Notes: generated from the letters alone by a model not told the origin. DNA of 64,000 nt from Chimonanthus salicifolius (GCA_013350335.1 CM023540.1:2108001-2172000); one strand, 5' to 3'. Numbered from the stretch's first letter, positions 45,343-56,785 are shown. Made by a program: numbers and translations.

Positions 45343-48300
45343 TGTAATAGCCCGAATTTTTAAATCAATACATATATTGGCTATTATTTATTTTAATGGT
45401 TGAAATTTAGAATTTTGACGGAATGAATGGTAAATGGATCAAAATTTGGACAATGGCCCAAGTATGGTCCAATGGACCAAGGATTGGATTAATTTCACTT
45501 AAATGGGTCAATGATGGTTAATTGGGTCAAGGATGGTCAATTGGGTCAAATACCCATTTGGCACCCAATGGGTCAAGATGGTTTGAGCATTAGGGTAAAT
45601 GGGTAGGAGGTGAATTTAATTGGGCCATGGGCCAATGGTGATCCAATTAGATGGAATGGATTGAAGTGATTAAGAATCACCTAAGTTAAATTGGAAATTA
45701 CCCAAGTGTTATGGTTTAGTGGGGCCCACCTCCACCTCATCAAGTGAGGTGGCGTGTGGACCATGACTTAGGTGGGACCGACCACCATGGTTGACTTGGT
45801 CAACCATGGGTTTTCAAAGGTAAATTAAGGAGGATCAAGGTAAATTGAGTTGAATTAATTAATGTAAATTACCTAAGTTAATCTTGATTAAACCAAGGTA
45901 GCATGATCAAGTGGGGCCCACCTCCACCTCATCAAGTGGGGCCGGCCACCATGGTTGACTTGGTCAACCATAGGTGGATTCATGGAGAAATTAAAGGGAA
46001 AGAAATGGAATTAAATTAAGTAATCAAATGACCTAAGTTAAGAATCAAATTAATTAAGTAAATGGGGTGAGTTAAATGGGGTGAGTCAACTAGGAAATGG
46101 GTGAGTCAAATGGGTGATTTCCATCTCATTTGACCCACCCAAACTTAGACCACCAAAACCGTTGGCCATGGAAGAGTGGTATGGCTAAGACAAGATCCAT
46201 GAAATGGGGGCTAACTTGGGCATGCATTGGCCCATGGTGGGTTGGTGGTTCCATCCCTTCCTCAACCACCACCACTAAGGGACAATGGGCCTTAGATTAA
46301 GGCATGCAAGGCCATGCACCCATTAGCTTGGTCAAGGGGCTCATGGGGAAGACTCCACCTTAATGAGGGTGGAGTCTAACCCAAGCAACCCAAGTTGAGA
46401 TGGGAAAAGACTAAGGTTTCATCTCATTTCCATCTCTCCATCTCTCACTCCCTCTCCTAGCCGTCCTCTCCTCTCTTCCAAAGACCAAAAGAAGAGAAAG
46501 AAACTTAGAAGAAAAGAGAAGAACCTAAGCTTGGCCGATCACACCTTCAAGATCCAAGACTTGAGATATTTTCCCATTCTCTCCTCCTCTCCCTCTCTCA
46601 AACCTACTCCATCTTGGCCGAACCAGCCCTAGGAGATTTTATTGGATCAAGCTCACCCATTGGCCGAACATCAAGGAGAAAGAAGGAAGGAGAATGGCTA
46701 AGGATCAAGAGGAGCAAGAGGAAACCGGAGGAGCCGCGGGATAGGTAAGTTGCACTCAACAAGATGTTATTTTTTTAGGAATTAAAGGAAGTCATGAAGG
46801 TCCATTTTATTGGGTTGAAAAGTGGCCAAAACATTATGGGCCATGGATTTAAAATCCATCCAAGAAAGGGATAGGACATGGACAAACCCTAATGGGTAAG
46901 GTACGCTATGAAGAATGAAACAAATAAGGACATTATGTATGTATATGGATTATGCATGCATGCATGGCAAAGATGGGTAAAAGACCATGGTTCGGCTATT
47001 GCATGGCCGAACCCTAACTGTTATGGAGATATGGAAAGGACCCCATGCATGATTAAAAAAAGGTGTATGGTCTAAGATTTATGGTTTGGCCTTTGCATGG
47101 CCAAACCCTAGGTTTCTATGTATGTGGATCAAAAGGACAAAAGAAGTGGATTGGATGAGGTTCGGTCATGGTATATGGCCGAACCCCATCAAGTGAATCT
47201 AACCATTGGATGTGGATTTTTAAGGAAGATGATGAACCATAGGGTTCGGCCATGATGTATGGCCGAACCCCATGGAGGTGTACTAGTAATTTTAATGGGT
47301 GAAAAGATGGAAAATGATGAAGAATGTTGATGGTTTTAAATGTATTTTAAGTGTTGTAAACAATGTTTTAAAAGGATGGAAATAATGGTAAACATGGCCG
47401 AACCCCATGGGGATGTTTTGGTGGATTTAAATATTTTGGAACCATAGAAAGATGGAAAATGATGAGGGAAGGTTGGTGACTACAATGGACTCAAAATGTA
47501 CCTAATGATGTTCAAAAATGGTGATTTAAATGTATGATGGAATCCCCTCATGGAGGGACCTTGCTGTGGATCTAAAAGTTGTGAAAGATCTAAGGAAAGA
47601 GGAGGAAAATAACATCATGGGTTCGGCCATGGTGTATGGCCGAACCCCATGACCCATTTGTTAGCCATTTTATGGCCTAAGTTAAGGTCTATGCATGTGT
47701 TTAAATGAATGGGAATTAGGTTAAGTAAATGGCTGATTTTAATGATTTTATGTCATGGTTAATAAATCAATCATGGTTACATATTTATGGATCAGTTATG
47801 GACCTAAGGATGTAAAAATAAATGAGTGATTAAACATGGGAAGAAGGATGGCAAAAGTGTAAATATAGCCAAAATGGAAGACCATGGGTTCGGCCATGGT
47901 GTATGGCCGAACCCCATGGGGGATGTTTGTGGACTTAAGGGCTTTAAATAATGATCTTATTTGCTGGATAAATGAAGCATAGGGTTGCTGGTTTTTAGAC
48001 TCATGTAACTAAAATAATCTATCGATTAAAAAGGGGACCCTAAAACCTAGTTAGTGAGGTTCGGCCATGGTGTATGGCCGAACCCCATTAAGGTATGAGT
48101 AATGGACTTAGGCATGGTTGAAACATGGGTTTAATTGTTGATGTGTAATAAGGTATCAGGTCTGATACTCGCAAGCGGTGCTCGATCGGTGACCGAATTC
48201 GTGGACGGAAACGCAAGGGAACACTAGTTGGCATTTGGTAGGATTCCTAGCTTATTGTAAGCCATGGATTATGTGTTTATGGATGTTTTCCTTGATTTAT

Positions 48301-49223
48301 TTTGGTAATCAAATGACATGTTTTAAGATGGGTTTTAATGCTATGATTTGTATTTTATATGGCATATTGCATTTACATCTCATGCATGGCATGGGAGGGA
48401 TGAAATGAAACCGGAGTCCATGCTCCGTCGGGGCGACCGATAAACACACATGGGGATACCTTGATGTGCTTCATCCATCAAGGGGGGTACTATGAGATTG
48501 TAATACCTTGATGAGGGTTTTCCATCAAGGGGGACATTATGTATGATTAAAGAGGGACATTGTATAATGATGATGTACATGATGGGTGGGACTCATGACA
48601 TATGAAACCCATGGCATAGCATTGACTGCATAGTTTTGCTATACTATTATCTATGGGTTTTGTTATCACTAATCCATGTGTTAGCCCTACTCGGAGTACC
48701 TACTGGGCGCGTTGTCTAACGCCCTACTTCCACCTTAGATGATGACGCAGGAAATGGAGGAAATGAAGGACGCGACCGGAGCCAAGCGTAGGAGCTTGGA
48801 GGAGCGAGCTAGTTTATTTACTTAAGTTTATTTTGGAAATGTAATTTGAGTAACTTAGCTCGTTGGACTGTAATAATTTAGACTATTGCTATGGTTTGGA
48901 CTTTTATTTGGACATTATAATTTTGAGGTATTATTAGTAATTAAGTGATGTAACTTCCTTGCTATCTAAAATTAGTAGGATAGATTCTATTATCACTCCC
49001 CTTTAAGTTAATATTCTGCAAGCTAACCTTCTACGTGTGAACCGTTCTCGTGGACTTAGTTCCACGCACACGTAGGGTTGGCCAGTTAAGGGCCGGGCTT
49101 TGGGAGCTCTGACTTAACTCGCGTCGTGATGCCCCTCGCCTTTTGTCACTCTTTATTTCAAAAAAAAAAATTACCTTGATTTTTAGCTAAGTTAAAGCTT
49201 AGTGAAAAGGGGCGAGCGTTACA
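45343..49223 (+). repeat. 3' LTR of the complete retrotransposon
   Basis: 3881 bp, starting TGTAATAGCCC 12 bp after the purine tract AAAAAGAGG. It is collinear with the 5' LTR but lacks a stretch of about 30 bp near 45937 and has retained hairpins lost from the 5' LTR. Hairpins are at 46989-47013, 47083-47107, 47159-47185, 47242-47270, 47629-47657, 47886-47914 and 48058-48084, plus a half-hairpin near 47392-47410. The inverted W-box palindrome is at 45785-45809. Confidence 0.95.
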
Positions 49224-50535
49224 ATTCTGGAATAGAAAAAGGCATATTGTAAGTCTAGCGTATATTAAAGGGTTTGATGAAAAGGATATTCCTACAAAAG
49301 CCCGTCCATCACAAATGGATGCAAATCATTTAAAACTCTATCAAAAAGAAATAAGTGATTTATTGAAAAAAGGATTGATCATCCCCTTGGAGCTACACGG
49401 CATTCTATGTCGAAAAAGCTATTGAAATAGAAAGAGGAGTTCCAAGATTGGTTATCAATTATAAGCCTTTAAACAAAGTATTGCAATCTATTATGTACCC
49501 CCTACCTAATACGCAAGAGTTGCTTAATAGGCTAAACAATGCCAAAATATGTTCAAAATTTGACTTAAAATCAGGATTTTAGCAGATTCAGATAAAAGAA
49601 GGAGATAGATATAAAACTGCATTTGCAGTCCCCATGCTCCATTTGAATTTCAAAATGTCATTAATAATGTATTTTCATCCTATACTCAATTTACCATTGT
49701 TTACATTGATGATATTCTTATCTTCTCTGAATCAGTAGATCAACATTGGAAACATTTGAATATATTCAAAAGAATTATAAAAGAAAATGGTCTAGTCTTG
49801 TCCAAAAGGAAAATGAATTTGTTCCAACAGAAAATCAGATTCTTAGGATTTGAAATAGAAGACAGAAAAATTACTCCTACCAACAGAGTAATTCAATTTG
49901 CTTATAAGTTCCCAGATGAAATCAAAGACAAAAATATGTTACAAAGATTTCTTAGATGTTTAAATTATGTCGCCTTTTTCTATCAAGACTTGGCAAAAGA
50001 TAGAAAACTTCTCCAAGATAGGCTGAAGAAAAACCCTAAAGAATGGACTTTTAATCATACTAATGCAGTAAAAAGGATTAAAGAAAGAGTTAAAAATCTT
50101 CCTTGCAGATGCTTATCTGATCGAGAAGCCTCCAAAATAGTTCAGACTGATGCTTCTGACAATGGTTATGGTGGAATTCTTTTACAACAAAAAGATTCAA
50201 ACGAAGAATTAATAAGATTCAATTCTGGTCTTTGGAATGAAGCTCAAAGTAAATATTCAACCATAAAAAAGGAAGTTCTTGCCATTGTTCTTTGTGTGAC
50301 AAAATTCCAACATGATTTATTTAACAAAGAATTCCTGATCAGAGTTGATGCCAAAGTAGCTAAAGAAATCCTGGAAAAAGATGTCAAAAATCTTGTCTCT
50401 AAACAAATATTTGCCAGATGGCAAGCCATTTTATCCGTATTTGAATTCAAAATTGAATTTATCAATGGAAATTCTAACTCTCTCCCTGATTTTCTTACTA
50501 GAGAATTTCTTCAGGGAAGACAAAATGGCAAGTAG
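49224..50535 (+). pseudogene. EPRV copy 4 ORF1 3' part (RT and RNase H)
   Basis: It resumes viral RT after the retrotransposon. The N-terminal RT half (49224-49700) has a deletion after KKGLI, a stop in the GF-stop-QIQIKE motif and loss of about 60 nt before the catalytic region. YIDDILIFSE at about 49708-49737 is intact. From 49756 to the stop at 50533-50535 one frame is open for 259 codons, covering the connection region and the whole RNase H with IVQTDASDNGYGG. This is the only RNase H in the window without the TAA before the active-site Asp. The final codons overlap ORF2 by 11 nt. Confidence 0.93.
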
Positions 50536-51749
50536 TTCTTCTTCATTCATCCAGAAGAAAGGAAAGGAGAAATTGGCAGAACAAGAAGAAAGCCAAAAGG
50601 GTTTTACTCCAACAAAAGACCCAAGCCAATCAAAATTATATCTTTACACTGGTAATAGAATTCTTGTTACTTCAGATTGCCTTATGAAATAAAGATCTGT
50701 TGAAGATAATGTATATTTTCTCTTTGGACAGGGACTTCATTATTATTCCCCAGACAAGAGAAGAACCCGTGAATGGTATCTCAATATTCTACATCAAACG
50801 AAAAGCGTCCTCATCTTCCACAACAAAAATGCAAGTGGAATTATCACCTATTCAAAGTTCACTATTCTCAAAATCCTCACTGAGGAAGATTGGGATGGTC
50901 CTCTTTACATGACAAGACCAGTCCAACTTTATAATTCGATGAGTTTTTCAATTATTGGGATTATATTGACGCTTGGAAATTTGCATTAATTTGGTAAAAT
51001 CGTCAATATAGTCATTCATGGTTTATCAGGTTCAAAGAAGAAAGTCCTGATGTCACTCCTATTCACCGCAATTTCCCATCTTGGTTTCTCTTCACTTGGT
51101 GGTCTCATTTTGGTGCTTCCCGGAAAATCCTTCGTGATAATTTTCGTTATCTATTTATTAAATTTGGCCAAGTTGAAGAAAAGGTCTCTTGTGATATGAT
51201 TAATGTTCTTCGTTTCTTCGCGAAGTTCCATATTCCATACATTCTCCAATGGAAATTTGAGGTGAAAAAAGATTTATATGGTCACACTTGTCTTTTTCAA
51301 ACTATGTACCAAAAATGGTGGCCCTTATGAGAGAAATGGTCATGGCTGATCTTATAGCTAAAAAGATTGCTAAAGAAATTGCTCGTGAAAAATCCGCCGA
51401 GCCAATGGACGTCTTACTTGAATCCGTCAATTTTGAAGAAAAAATCAAACAAATCCTAGAAGAATATCTTCCAAAGAAGAAAGACACTCTTCGTGATTGG
51501 GATTCTAATCATGATCCAGATGAAAATCTTGATGATGAAGTTGTGCCCCTTGAGAATCTCCATCGTCGATGGGACCCAGACTCTCATGTTAATCCTGATG
51601 GGTCAGTCACAGAATATCTTCGTGGTGGAAAATTTTGGTATTCCTCATCCAAGGACAAAGGGAAAGAAAAAGAAAAGGAATCTCAGTTGGCTGAAATATT
51701 CCGCGTGAACTCTGTAAAAGCTAAAGATTTGATGAAAAAGAAAATTTGA
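50525..51749 (+). pseudogene. Viral ORF2, EPRV copy 4, longest copy
   Basis: It starts ATGGCAAGTAG within the end of ORF1. Visible parts: MASSSSSFIQKKGKEKLAEQ; LYLYTGNRILVTSDCLM followed by a TAA at 50690-50692; a middle region with EEDWDGPLYMTRPVQLYNS, HSWFIRFKEES and FPSWFLFTWWSHFGA in shifted frames; FAKFHIPYILQWKFEVKK; and an open C-terminal 153 codons (from 51288) with KIAKEIAREK, DWDSNHDPDE, EYLRGGKFWYSS and KAKDLMKKKI. The Trp-rich middle and Lys-rich ends are seen in copy 2 as well. Function is unknown; position downstream of RNase H corresponds to florendovirus ORF2. Frameshifts near 50940 and 51290 inactivate it. Confidence 0.78.
50553..50572 (+). promoter_or_regulatory. Candidate polypurine tract near the ORF2 start
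   Basis: A run of 20 purines (AGAAGAAAGGAAAGGAGAAA) occurs 28 bp after the ORF2 start and is identical in the other two copies of this region (13351-13370 and 21450-21469). Caulimovirids prime plus-strand DNA from purine-rich sites. It may equally be conserved because it encodes the Lys-rich KKGKEK segment. Confidence 0.35.
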
Positions 51750-51767
51750 TGCGATCCCGTTGAATGT

Positions 51768-51779
51768 TGGTATCAGAGC
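51768..51779 (+). promoter_or_regulatory. Viral minus-strand primer binding site
   Basis: TGGTATCAGAGC lies 19 bp after the ORF2 stop and matches the plant initiator tRNA-Met 3' end; by convention it marks position 1 of a caulimovirid genome. It is followed by the conserved CATTTGGACTTATCTCTT segment. Confidence 0.88.
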
Positions 51780-52390
51780 CATTTGGACTTATCTCTTCTG
51801 GTGGGGATATATTGCCAGATGTCATATTAGAATGAAAAGTTGCTAAAGTTGCATTGTCTTTTGTGTCCCATTGAGTCAAAAGGCACCTCTATTATCAAGC
51901 CAAAAAAGTTGGTGTTGCTTTTCTGGTGGGGGTATGCTGCCAGATGTCTTAGAATTATCAAAGGAAGATAAAGTTGTTTTTAGTGTGCATCCCATTTAGT
52001 CAAAAGATGCTTCACTTATTGTATCTTTTTACCGTGTCCCCAAGTGGGGAATCTCTTTTGTAAAGTTAGTTTGGATGTTTGTGTTGGTAGAATTTCTTTT
52101 TACTATTTCTTTTTGAGTACTGTCCTCTCTTGGTCTGAAGAGAGTGTTCCTATTGTGTGCTTGCTCCATCTATATAAGGAGCCTTGTGTTTTCAGAGTGA
52201 ATCATCGACATTTGAAATAAAAAAATAATCAAAGTTTTATCTGAGTCCAAGTGTGTGAGTGAGCTTGAAGTCTGAAGTGTGCTAAAAGTTGCTTGGAGTC
52301 CTGTCATTAGTCAGTAAGTAATGCTTGAGCCTCCATAAGTTTGATATACATAAGTTTGTTTTCTAATCATGTTGTTACTTTTTATAGAAC
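51780..52390 (+). promoter_or_regulatory. EPRV copy 4 intergenic region, TATATAAGGAG at 52171
   Basis: Two related blocks, starting near 51799 and 51930, each hold TGGTGGGG-TAT, GCCAGATGTC and, about 80 bp on, TCAAAAGRYRC. They look like an ancient 131-bp duplication. A TATA box TATATAAGGAG at 52171 is preceded by GCTCCATC, and AATAAA (52218) is the first candidate poly(A) signal after it, a usual placement for caulimovirids. The leader then runs to ORF A. Confidence 0.65.
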
Positions 52391-52597
52391 ATGTCTATTC
52401 GTCTTGCTTTGCTTAAGAAGTATTATGATGATGATGTTCGAACATTGAGAAAAATAGAAATTCTTCTTGAACACATACGACAACACCTGCAAATATGCAC
52501 TCATAGAAATAACCCACGACATCAACGATATGAAAGACGAAGAATAATTTTAATTCAAGCTTATGATGTGTTCCAATTAGAAGTATTTAGCACATAA
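52391..52597 (+). CDS. Viral small ORF A, 68 aa, intact in EPRV copy 4
   Basis: It starts MSIRLALLKKYYDDDVRTLR, with one extra Asp relative to copy 2, and ends early after VFQLEVFST, so it is 68 rather than 71 codons. Basic, His/Arg-rich middle as in copy 2. It is the first ORF after the promoter leader. No known family recognised; coding status rests on retention of the frame in two separate copies. Confidence 0.52.
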   Translation: MSIRLALLKKYYDDDVRTLRKIEILLEHIRQHLQICTHRNNPRHQRYERRRIILIQAYDVFQLEVFST

Positions 52598-52625
52598 TCA
52601 AAATTACAAGCAATGGCTTTTTGAG

Positions 52626-52862
52626 ATGCCTCCTCGTTCTGTTAGGAGAGAAGAATTATTGTGTGATCTCAGATATTGTGAAAATCAGTTTAGAAGATTA
52701 GAAAATGTTATCTGACAAATAGACGAAAATATAGCTGCAGGAAGATATCTTGTTATCCGCATACATACTATTAGGAGATCTATGTTAGTATCCTTGTGTA
52801 ATCGTGTAAGAGAATATTGTAACCATTTGAATGAAGAATTACAATTATTATCTCGGGTTTAA
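52626..52862 (+). pseudogene. Viral small ORF B, EPRV copy 4, one stop
   Basis: The full 79-codon length is kept and no frameshift is present, but codon 30 is TGA (52713-52715) where copy 1 has Arg. It otherwise starts MPPRSVRREELLCDL and ends LLSRV. A conserved spacer with GGCCGTGATCAGGCATTAAG (52863-53108) leads to ORF1. Confidence 0.82.
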
Positions 52863-53108
52863 ATCTTTGCCAAGACCTTTAATAATAAGATGAATTAAAT
52901 CTATTATCTAGGATCTGAAGTTTTTTAACCTAGTTGATTTATCCAATTCTCTTTAGAGCTTTTATTTTCCTTCTTATTCTCTACTTTTGTGCCTCGTTTA
53001 TTTTTCAAAAAGTGTGGTTGCGTTGTAAGTCCCACTTCTGGCCGTGATCAGGCATTAAGGGCAGTAAATCGTTGGCAGAACTTTTTCTGCTTTTAACGAG
53101 CCATTCAA

Positions 53109-53492
53109 ATGGAAAATTCTAAGGGAAAAACAAAACTTTTTAGGAATTGGTTTAAGTCATTTCAGCATCCTTCTAATAGGTCTACTTCATCTTCCTCATC
53201 TTACCAATCTGCTTTGTCCAACTTTCCTCATCCCAGTATAGCGAAAGAAAATCCAGAAAAGATAAAAAATTCTGAAGAAAAGGTGTATGAAAACTTTGCC
53301 CAAGCCATATCCAATTGGAAGATGCCAGCCTTGCCTGTAACAGAAATATATAGTAATGGCACATTTGAAGAACAAGATGATTATCACATTAAAACCATTG
53401 AGAAAACTGGTTCCCTCTCTAAAGGAAAACAAACAATCAAAATCCTAGAAAGAAGAATTATTGAACAAATCAAGGACCAAATACAACTACCT
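53109..53492 (+). pseudogene. Viral ORF1 5' fragment, EPRV copy 4
   Basis: The first 120 or so codons of ORF1 (MENSKGKTKLFRNWFKSFQH, Ser-rich tract, then the movement protein start LPVTEIYSNGTFEEQDDYH) are open. At ACCT (53489-53492), shared by both parents, viral sequence passes into LTR sequence, so the rest of ORF1 is missing. The frame runs a further 26 codons into the LTR and ends at 53570. Confidence 0.9.
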
Positions 53493-56400
53493 CCATCTCA
53501 TCAAGTGGGTGGATTCATGGAGAAATTAAAGGAAAGAAATGGAATTAAATTAAGTAATCAAATGACCTAAGTTAAGAATCAAATTAATTAAGTAAATGGG
53601 ATGAGTTAAATGGGGTGAGTCAACTAGGAAATGGGTGAGTCAAATGGGTGATTTCCATCTCATTTGACCCACCCAAACATAGACCACCAAAACCGTTGGC
53701 CATGGAAGAGTGGTATGGCTAAGACAAGATCCATGAAATGGGGGCTAACTTGTGCATGCATTGGCCCATGGTGGGTTGGTGGTTCCATCCCATCCCCAAC
53801 CACCACCACTAAGGGACAATGGGCCTTAGATTAAGGGCATGCAAGGCCATGCACCCATTAGCTTGGTCAAGGGGCTCATGGGGAAGACTCCACCTTAATG
53901 AGGGTGGAGTCTAACCCAAGCAACCCAAGTTGAGATGGGAAAAGACTAAGGTTTCATCTCATTTCCATCTCTCCATCTCTCACTCCCTCTCCTAGCCGTC
54001 CTCTCCTCTCTTCCAAAGACCAAAATAAGAGAAAGAAACTTAGAGGAAAAGAGAAGAACCTAAGCTTGGCCGATCACACCTTCAAGATCTAAGACTTGAG
54101 ATATTTTCCCATTCTCTCCTCCTCTCCCTCTCTCAAACCTACTCCATCTTGGCCGAACCAGCCCTAGGAGATTTTATTGGATCAAGCTCACCCATTGGCC
54201 GAACATCAAGGAGAAAGAAGGAAGAAGAAAGGCTAAGGATCAAGAGGAGCAAGAGGAAACCAGAGGAGCCGCGGATAGGTAAGTTGCACTCAACAAGATG
54301 TTATTTTTTTAGGAATTAAAGGAAGTCATGAAGGTCCATTTTCTTGGGTTGAAAAGTGGCCGAAAACATTACAGGCCATGGATTTAAGATCCATCCAAGA
54401 AAGGGATAGGACATGGACAAACCCTAATGGGTAGGGTAGGCTATGAAGAATGAAACAAATAAGGACATTATGTATGTATATGGATTATGCATGCATGCAT
54501 GTCAAAGATGGGTAAAAGACCGTACTGGCCAAGCCCTATCTGTTATGGAGATATGGAAAGGACCCCATGCATGATTAAAAAATAAGGTGTATGGTCTAAG
54601 ATTTATGGTTTGGCCTTCGCATGGCCAAACCTTAGGTTTCTATGTATGTGGATCAAAAGGACAAAAGAAGTGGATTGGATGAGGTTCGGCCATGGTATAT
54701 GGCCGAACCCCATCAAGTGAATCTAACCATTGGATGTGGATTTTTAAGGAAGATGATGAACCATAGGCTTCGGCCATGATGTATGGCCGAACCCCATGGA
54801 GGTGTACTAGTAGTTTTAATGGGTGAAAAGATGGAAAATGATGAAGAATGTTGATGGTTTTAAATGGATTTTAAGTGTTGTAAACAATGTTTTAAAAGGA
54901 TGGAAATAATGGTAAACCATGGACCATGGGTTCGACCATGTTGTATGGCCGAACCCCATGGGGAAGTTTTGGTGGATTTAAATATTTTGGAACCATAGAA
55001 AAGATGGAAAATGATGAGGGAAGGTTGGTGACTACAATGGATTCAAAATGTACCTAATGATGTTCAAAAATGGTGATTTAAATGTATGATGGAATCCCCT
55101 CATGGAGGGACCTTGTTGTGGATCTAACAGTTGTGAAAGATCTAAGGAAAGAGGAGGAAAATAAGATCATGGGTTCAGGCCATGGTGTATGCAGAACCCC
55201 ATGACCCATTTGTGAGCCATTTTATGGGCTAAGTTAAGGTCTATGCATGTGTTTAAATGAATGGGAATTAGGTTAAGTAAATGGCTGATTTTAATGATTT
55301 TATGTCATGGTTAATAAATCAATCATGGATCCATATTTATGGATCAGTTATGGACCTAAGGATGTAAAAATAAATGAGTGATTAACCATGGGAAGAAGGA
55401 TGGCAAAAGTGTAAATATAGCCCAAATGGAAGACCATGGGTTCGGCCAGTATGGCCGAACCCCACGGGGGATGTTTGTGGACTTAAGGGCTTTAAATAAT
55501 GATCTTATTTGCTAGATAAATGAAGCATAGGGTTGCTGGTTTTTAGACTCATGTAAATAAAATAATCTATGGATTAAAAAGGGGACCCAAAAACCTAGTT
55601 AGTAAGGTTCGGGCACAATGTATGGCCGAACCCCACTAAGGTATGAGTAATGGACTTAGGCATGGTTGAAACATGGGTTTAATTGGTTGATGTGTAATAA
55701 GGTATCGGGATCTCACAAGCGGTGCGCGATCGGTGACCGAATTCGTGGATGGAAACGCAAGGGAACACTAGTTGGTATTTGGTAGGATTCCTAGCTTATT
55801 GTAAGCCATGGATTATGTGTTTATGGATGTTTTCCTTGATTTATTTTGGCATCAAATGACATGTTTTAAGATGGGTTTTAATGCTATGATTTGTATTTTA
55901 TATGGCATATTGCATTTACTTCTCATGCATGGCATGGGAGGGATGAAATGAAACCGGAGTCCATGCTCCGTTGGGGCGACCGATAAACACACATGGGGAT
56001 ACCTTGATGTGCTTCATCCATCAAGGGGGGTACTATGAGATTGTAATACCTTGATGAGGGTTTTCCATCAAGGGGGACATTATGTATGACTAAAGAGGGA
56101 CATTGTATAGTGATGATGTACATGATGGGTGGGACTCATGACATATGACACCATAGCATAGCATTGACTGCATAGTTTTGCTATACTATTATCTATATGT
56201 TTTGTTATCACTAATCCATGTGTTGGCGCTACTCGGAGTACCTACTGGGCGCGTTGTCTAACGCCCTACTTCCACCTTAGATGATGACGCAGGAAATGGA
56301 GGAAATGAAGGACGCAACCGGAGCCAAGCGTAGGAGCTTGGAGGAGCGAGCTAGTTTATTTACTTAAGCTTATTTTGGAAATGTAATTTGAGTAACTTAG

Positions 56401-56771
56401 CTCGTTGGACTGTAATAATTTAGACTATTGCTATGGTTTGGACTTTTATTTGGACATTATAATTTTGCGGTATTATTAGTAATCAAGTGATGTAACTTCC
56501 TTGCTATCTAAAATTGGTAGGATAGATTCTATTATCACTCCGCTTTAAGTTAATATTCCGCAAGCTTACCTTCTACGTGTGAACCGTTCTCGTGGACTTA
56601 GTTCCACATACACGTAGGGTTGGCCAGTTAAGGGCCGGGCTTTGGAAGCTTGGACTTAACTCGCGTCGTGACGCCCCGCGCCTTTTGTCACTCTTTATTT
56701 TAAAAAAAAAAAAAAAATTTACTCTGATTTTCGGCTAAGTTAAAGTTTAGTGAAAAGGGGCGGGCGTTACA
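53493..56771 (+). repeat. Truncated 5' LTR of the second element
   Basis: 3279 bp, missing the first 570-580 bp of U3 including the W-box cluster and palindrome, plus a further small deletion at 53510. It ends GGGCGTTACA. Hairpins are at 54607-54631, 54683-54709, 54766-54794, 54928-54956, 55171-55199 (damaged), 55438-55462 (loop lost) and 55606-55632. The CGGAG unit is near 55950 and the CTACTGGGCGCGTT block near 56240. Confidence 0.93.
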
Positions 56772-56773
56772 GT

Positions 56774-56785
56774 TGGTATCAGAGC
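56774..56785 (+). promoter_or_regulatory. Primer binding site of the second element
   Basis: TGGTATCAGAGC two bases after the LTR end, identical to the first element's site. Confidence 0.93.

Larger units (their letters stand above)
36270..49223 (+). mobile_element. Complete Tekay-like Ty3/gypsy chromovirus, 12.95 kb
   Basis: Two long direct LTRs (3860 and 3881 bp) begin TGTAATAGCCC and end GGGCGTTACA or GAGCGTTACA. They are flanked by perfect 5-bp target duplications ATTCT (36265-36269 and 49224-49228) inside viral RT sequence. A tRNA-iMet primer site lies two bases after the 5' LTR, and an AAAAAGAGG purine tract lies just before the 3' LTR. Internal order is gag, protease, RT, RNase H, integrase, chromodomain, as in chromoviruses; very long LTRs and the chromodomain type fit the Tekay/Del clade. 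The coding region has stops and frameshifts, so it is not autonomous now. The LTRs differ by scattered substitutions and several indels, so the insertion is not recent. Confidence 0.96.
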
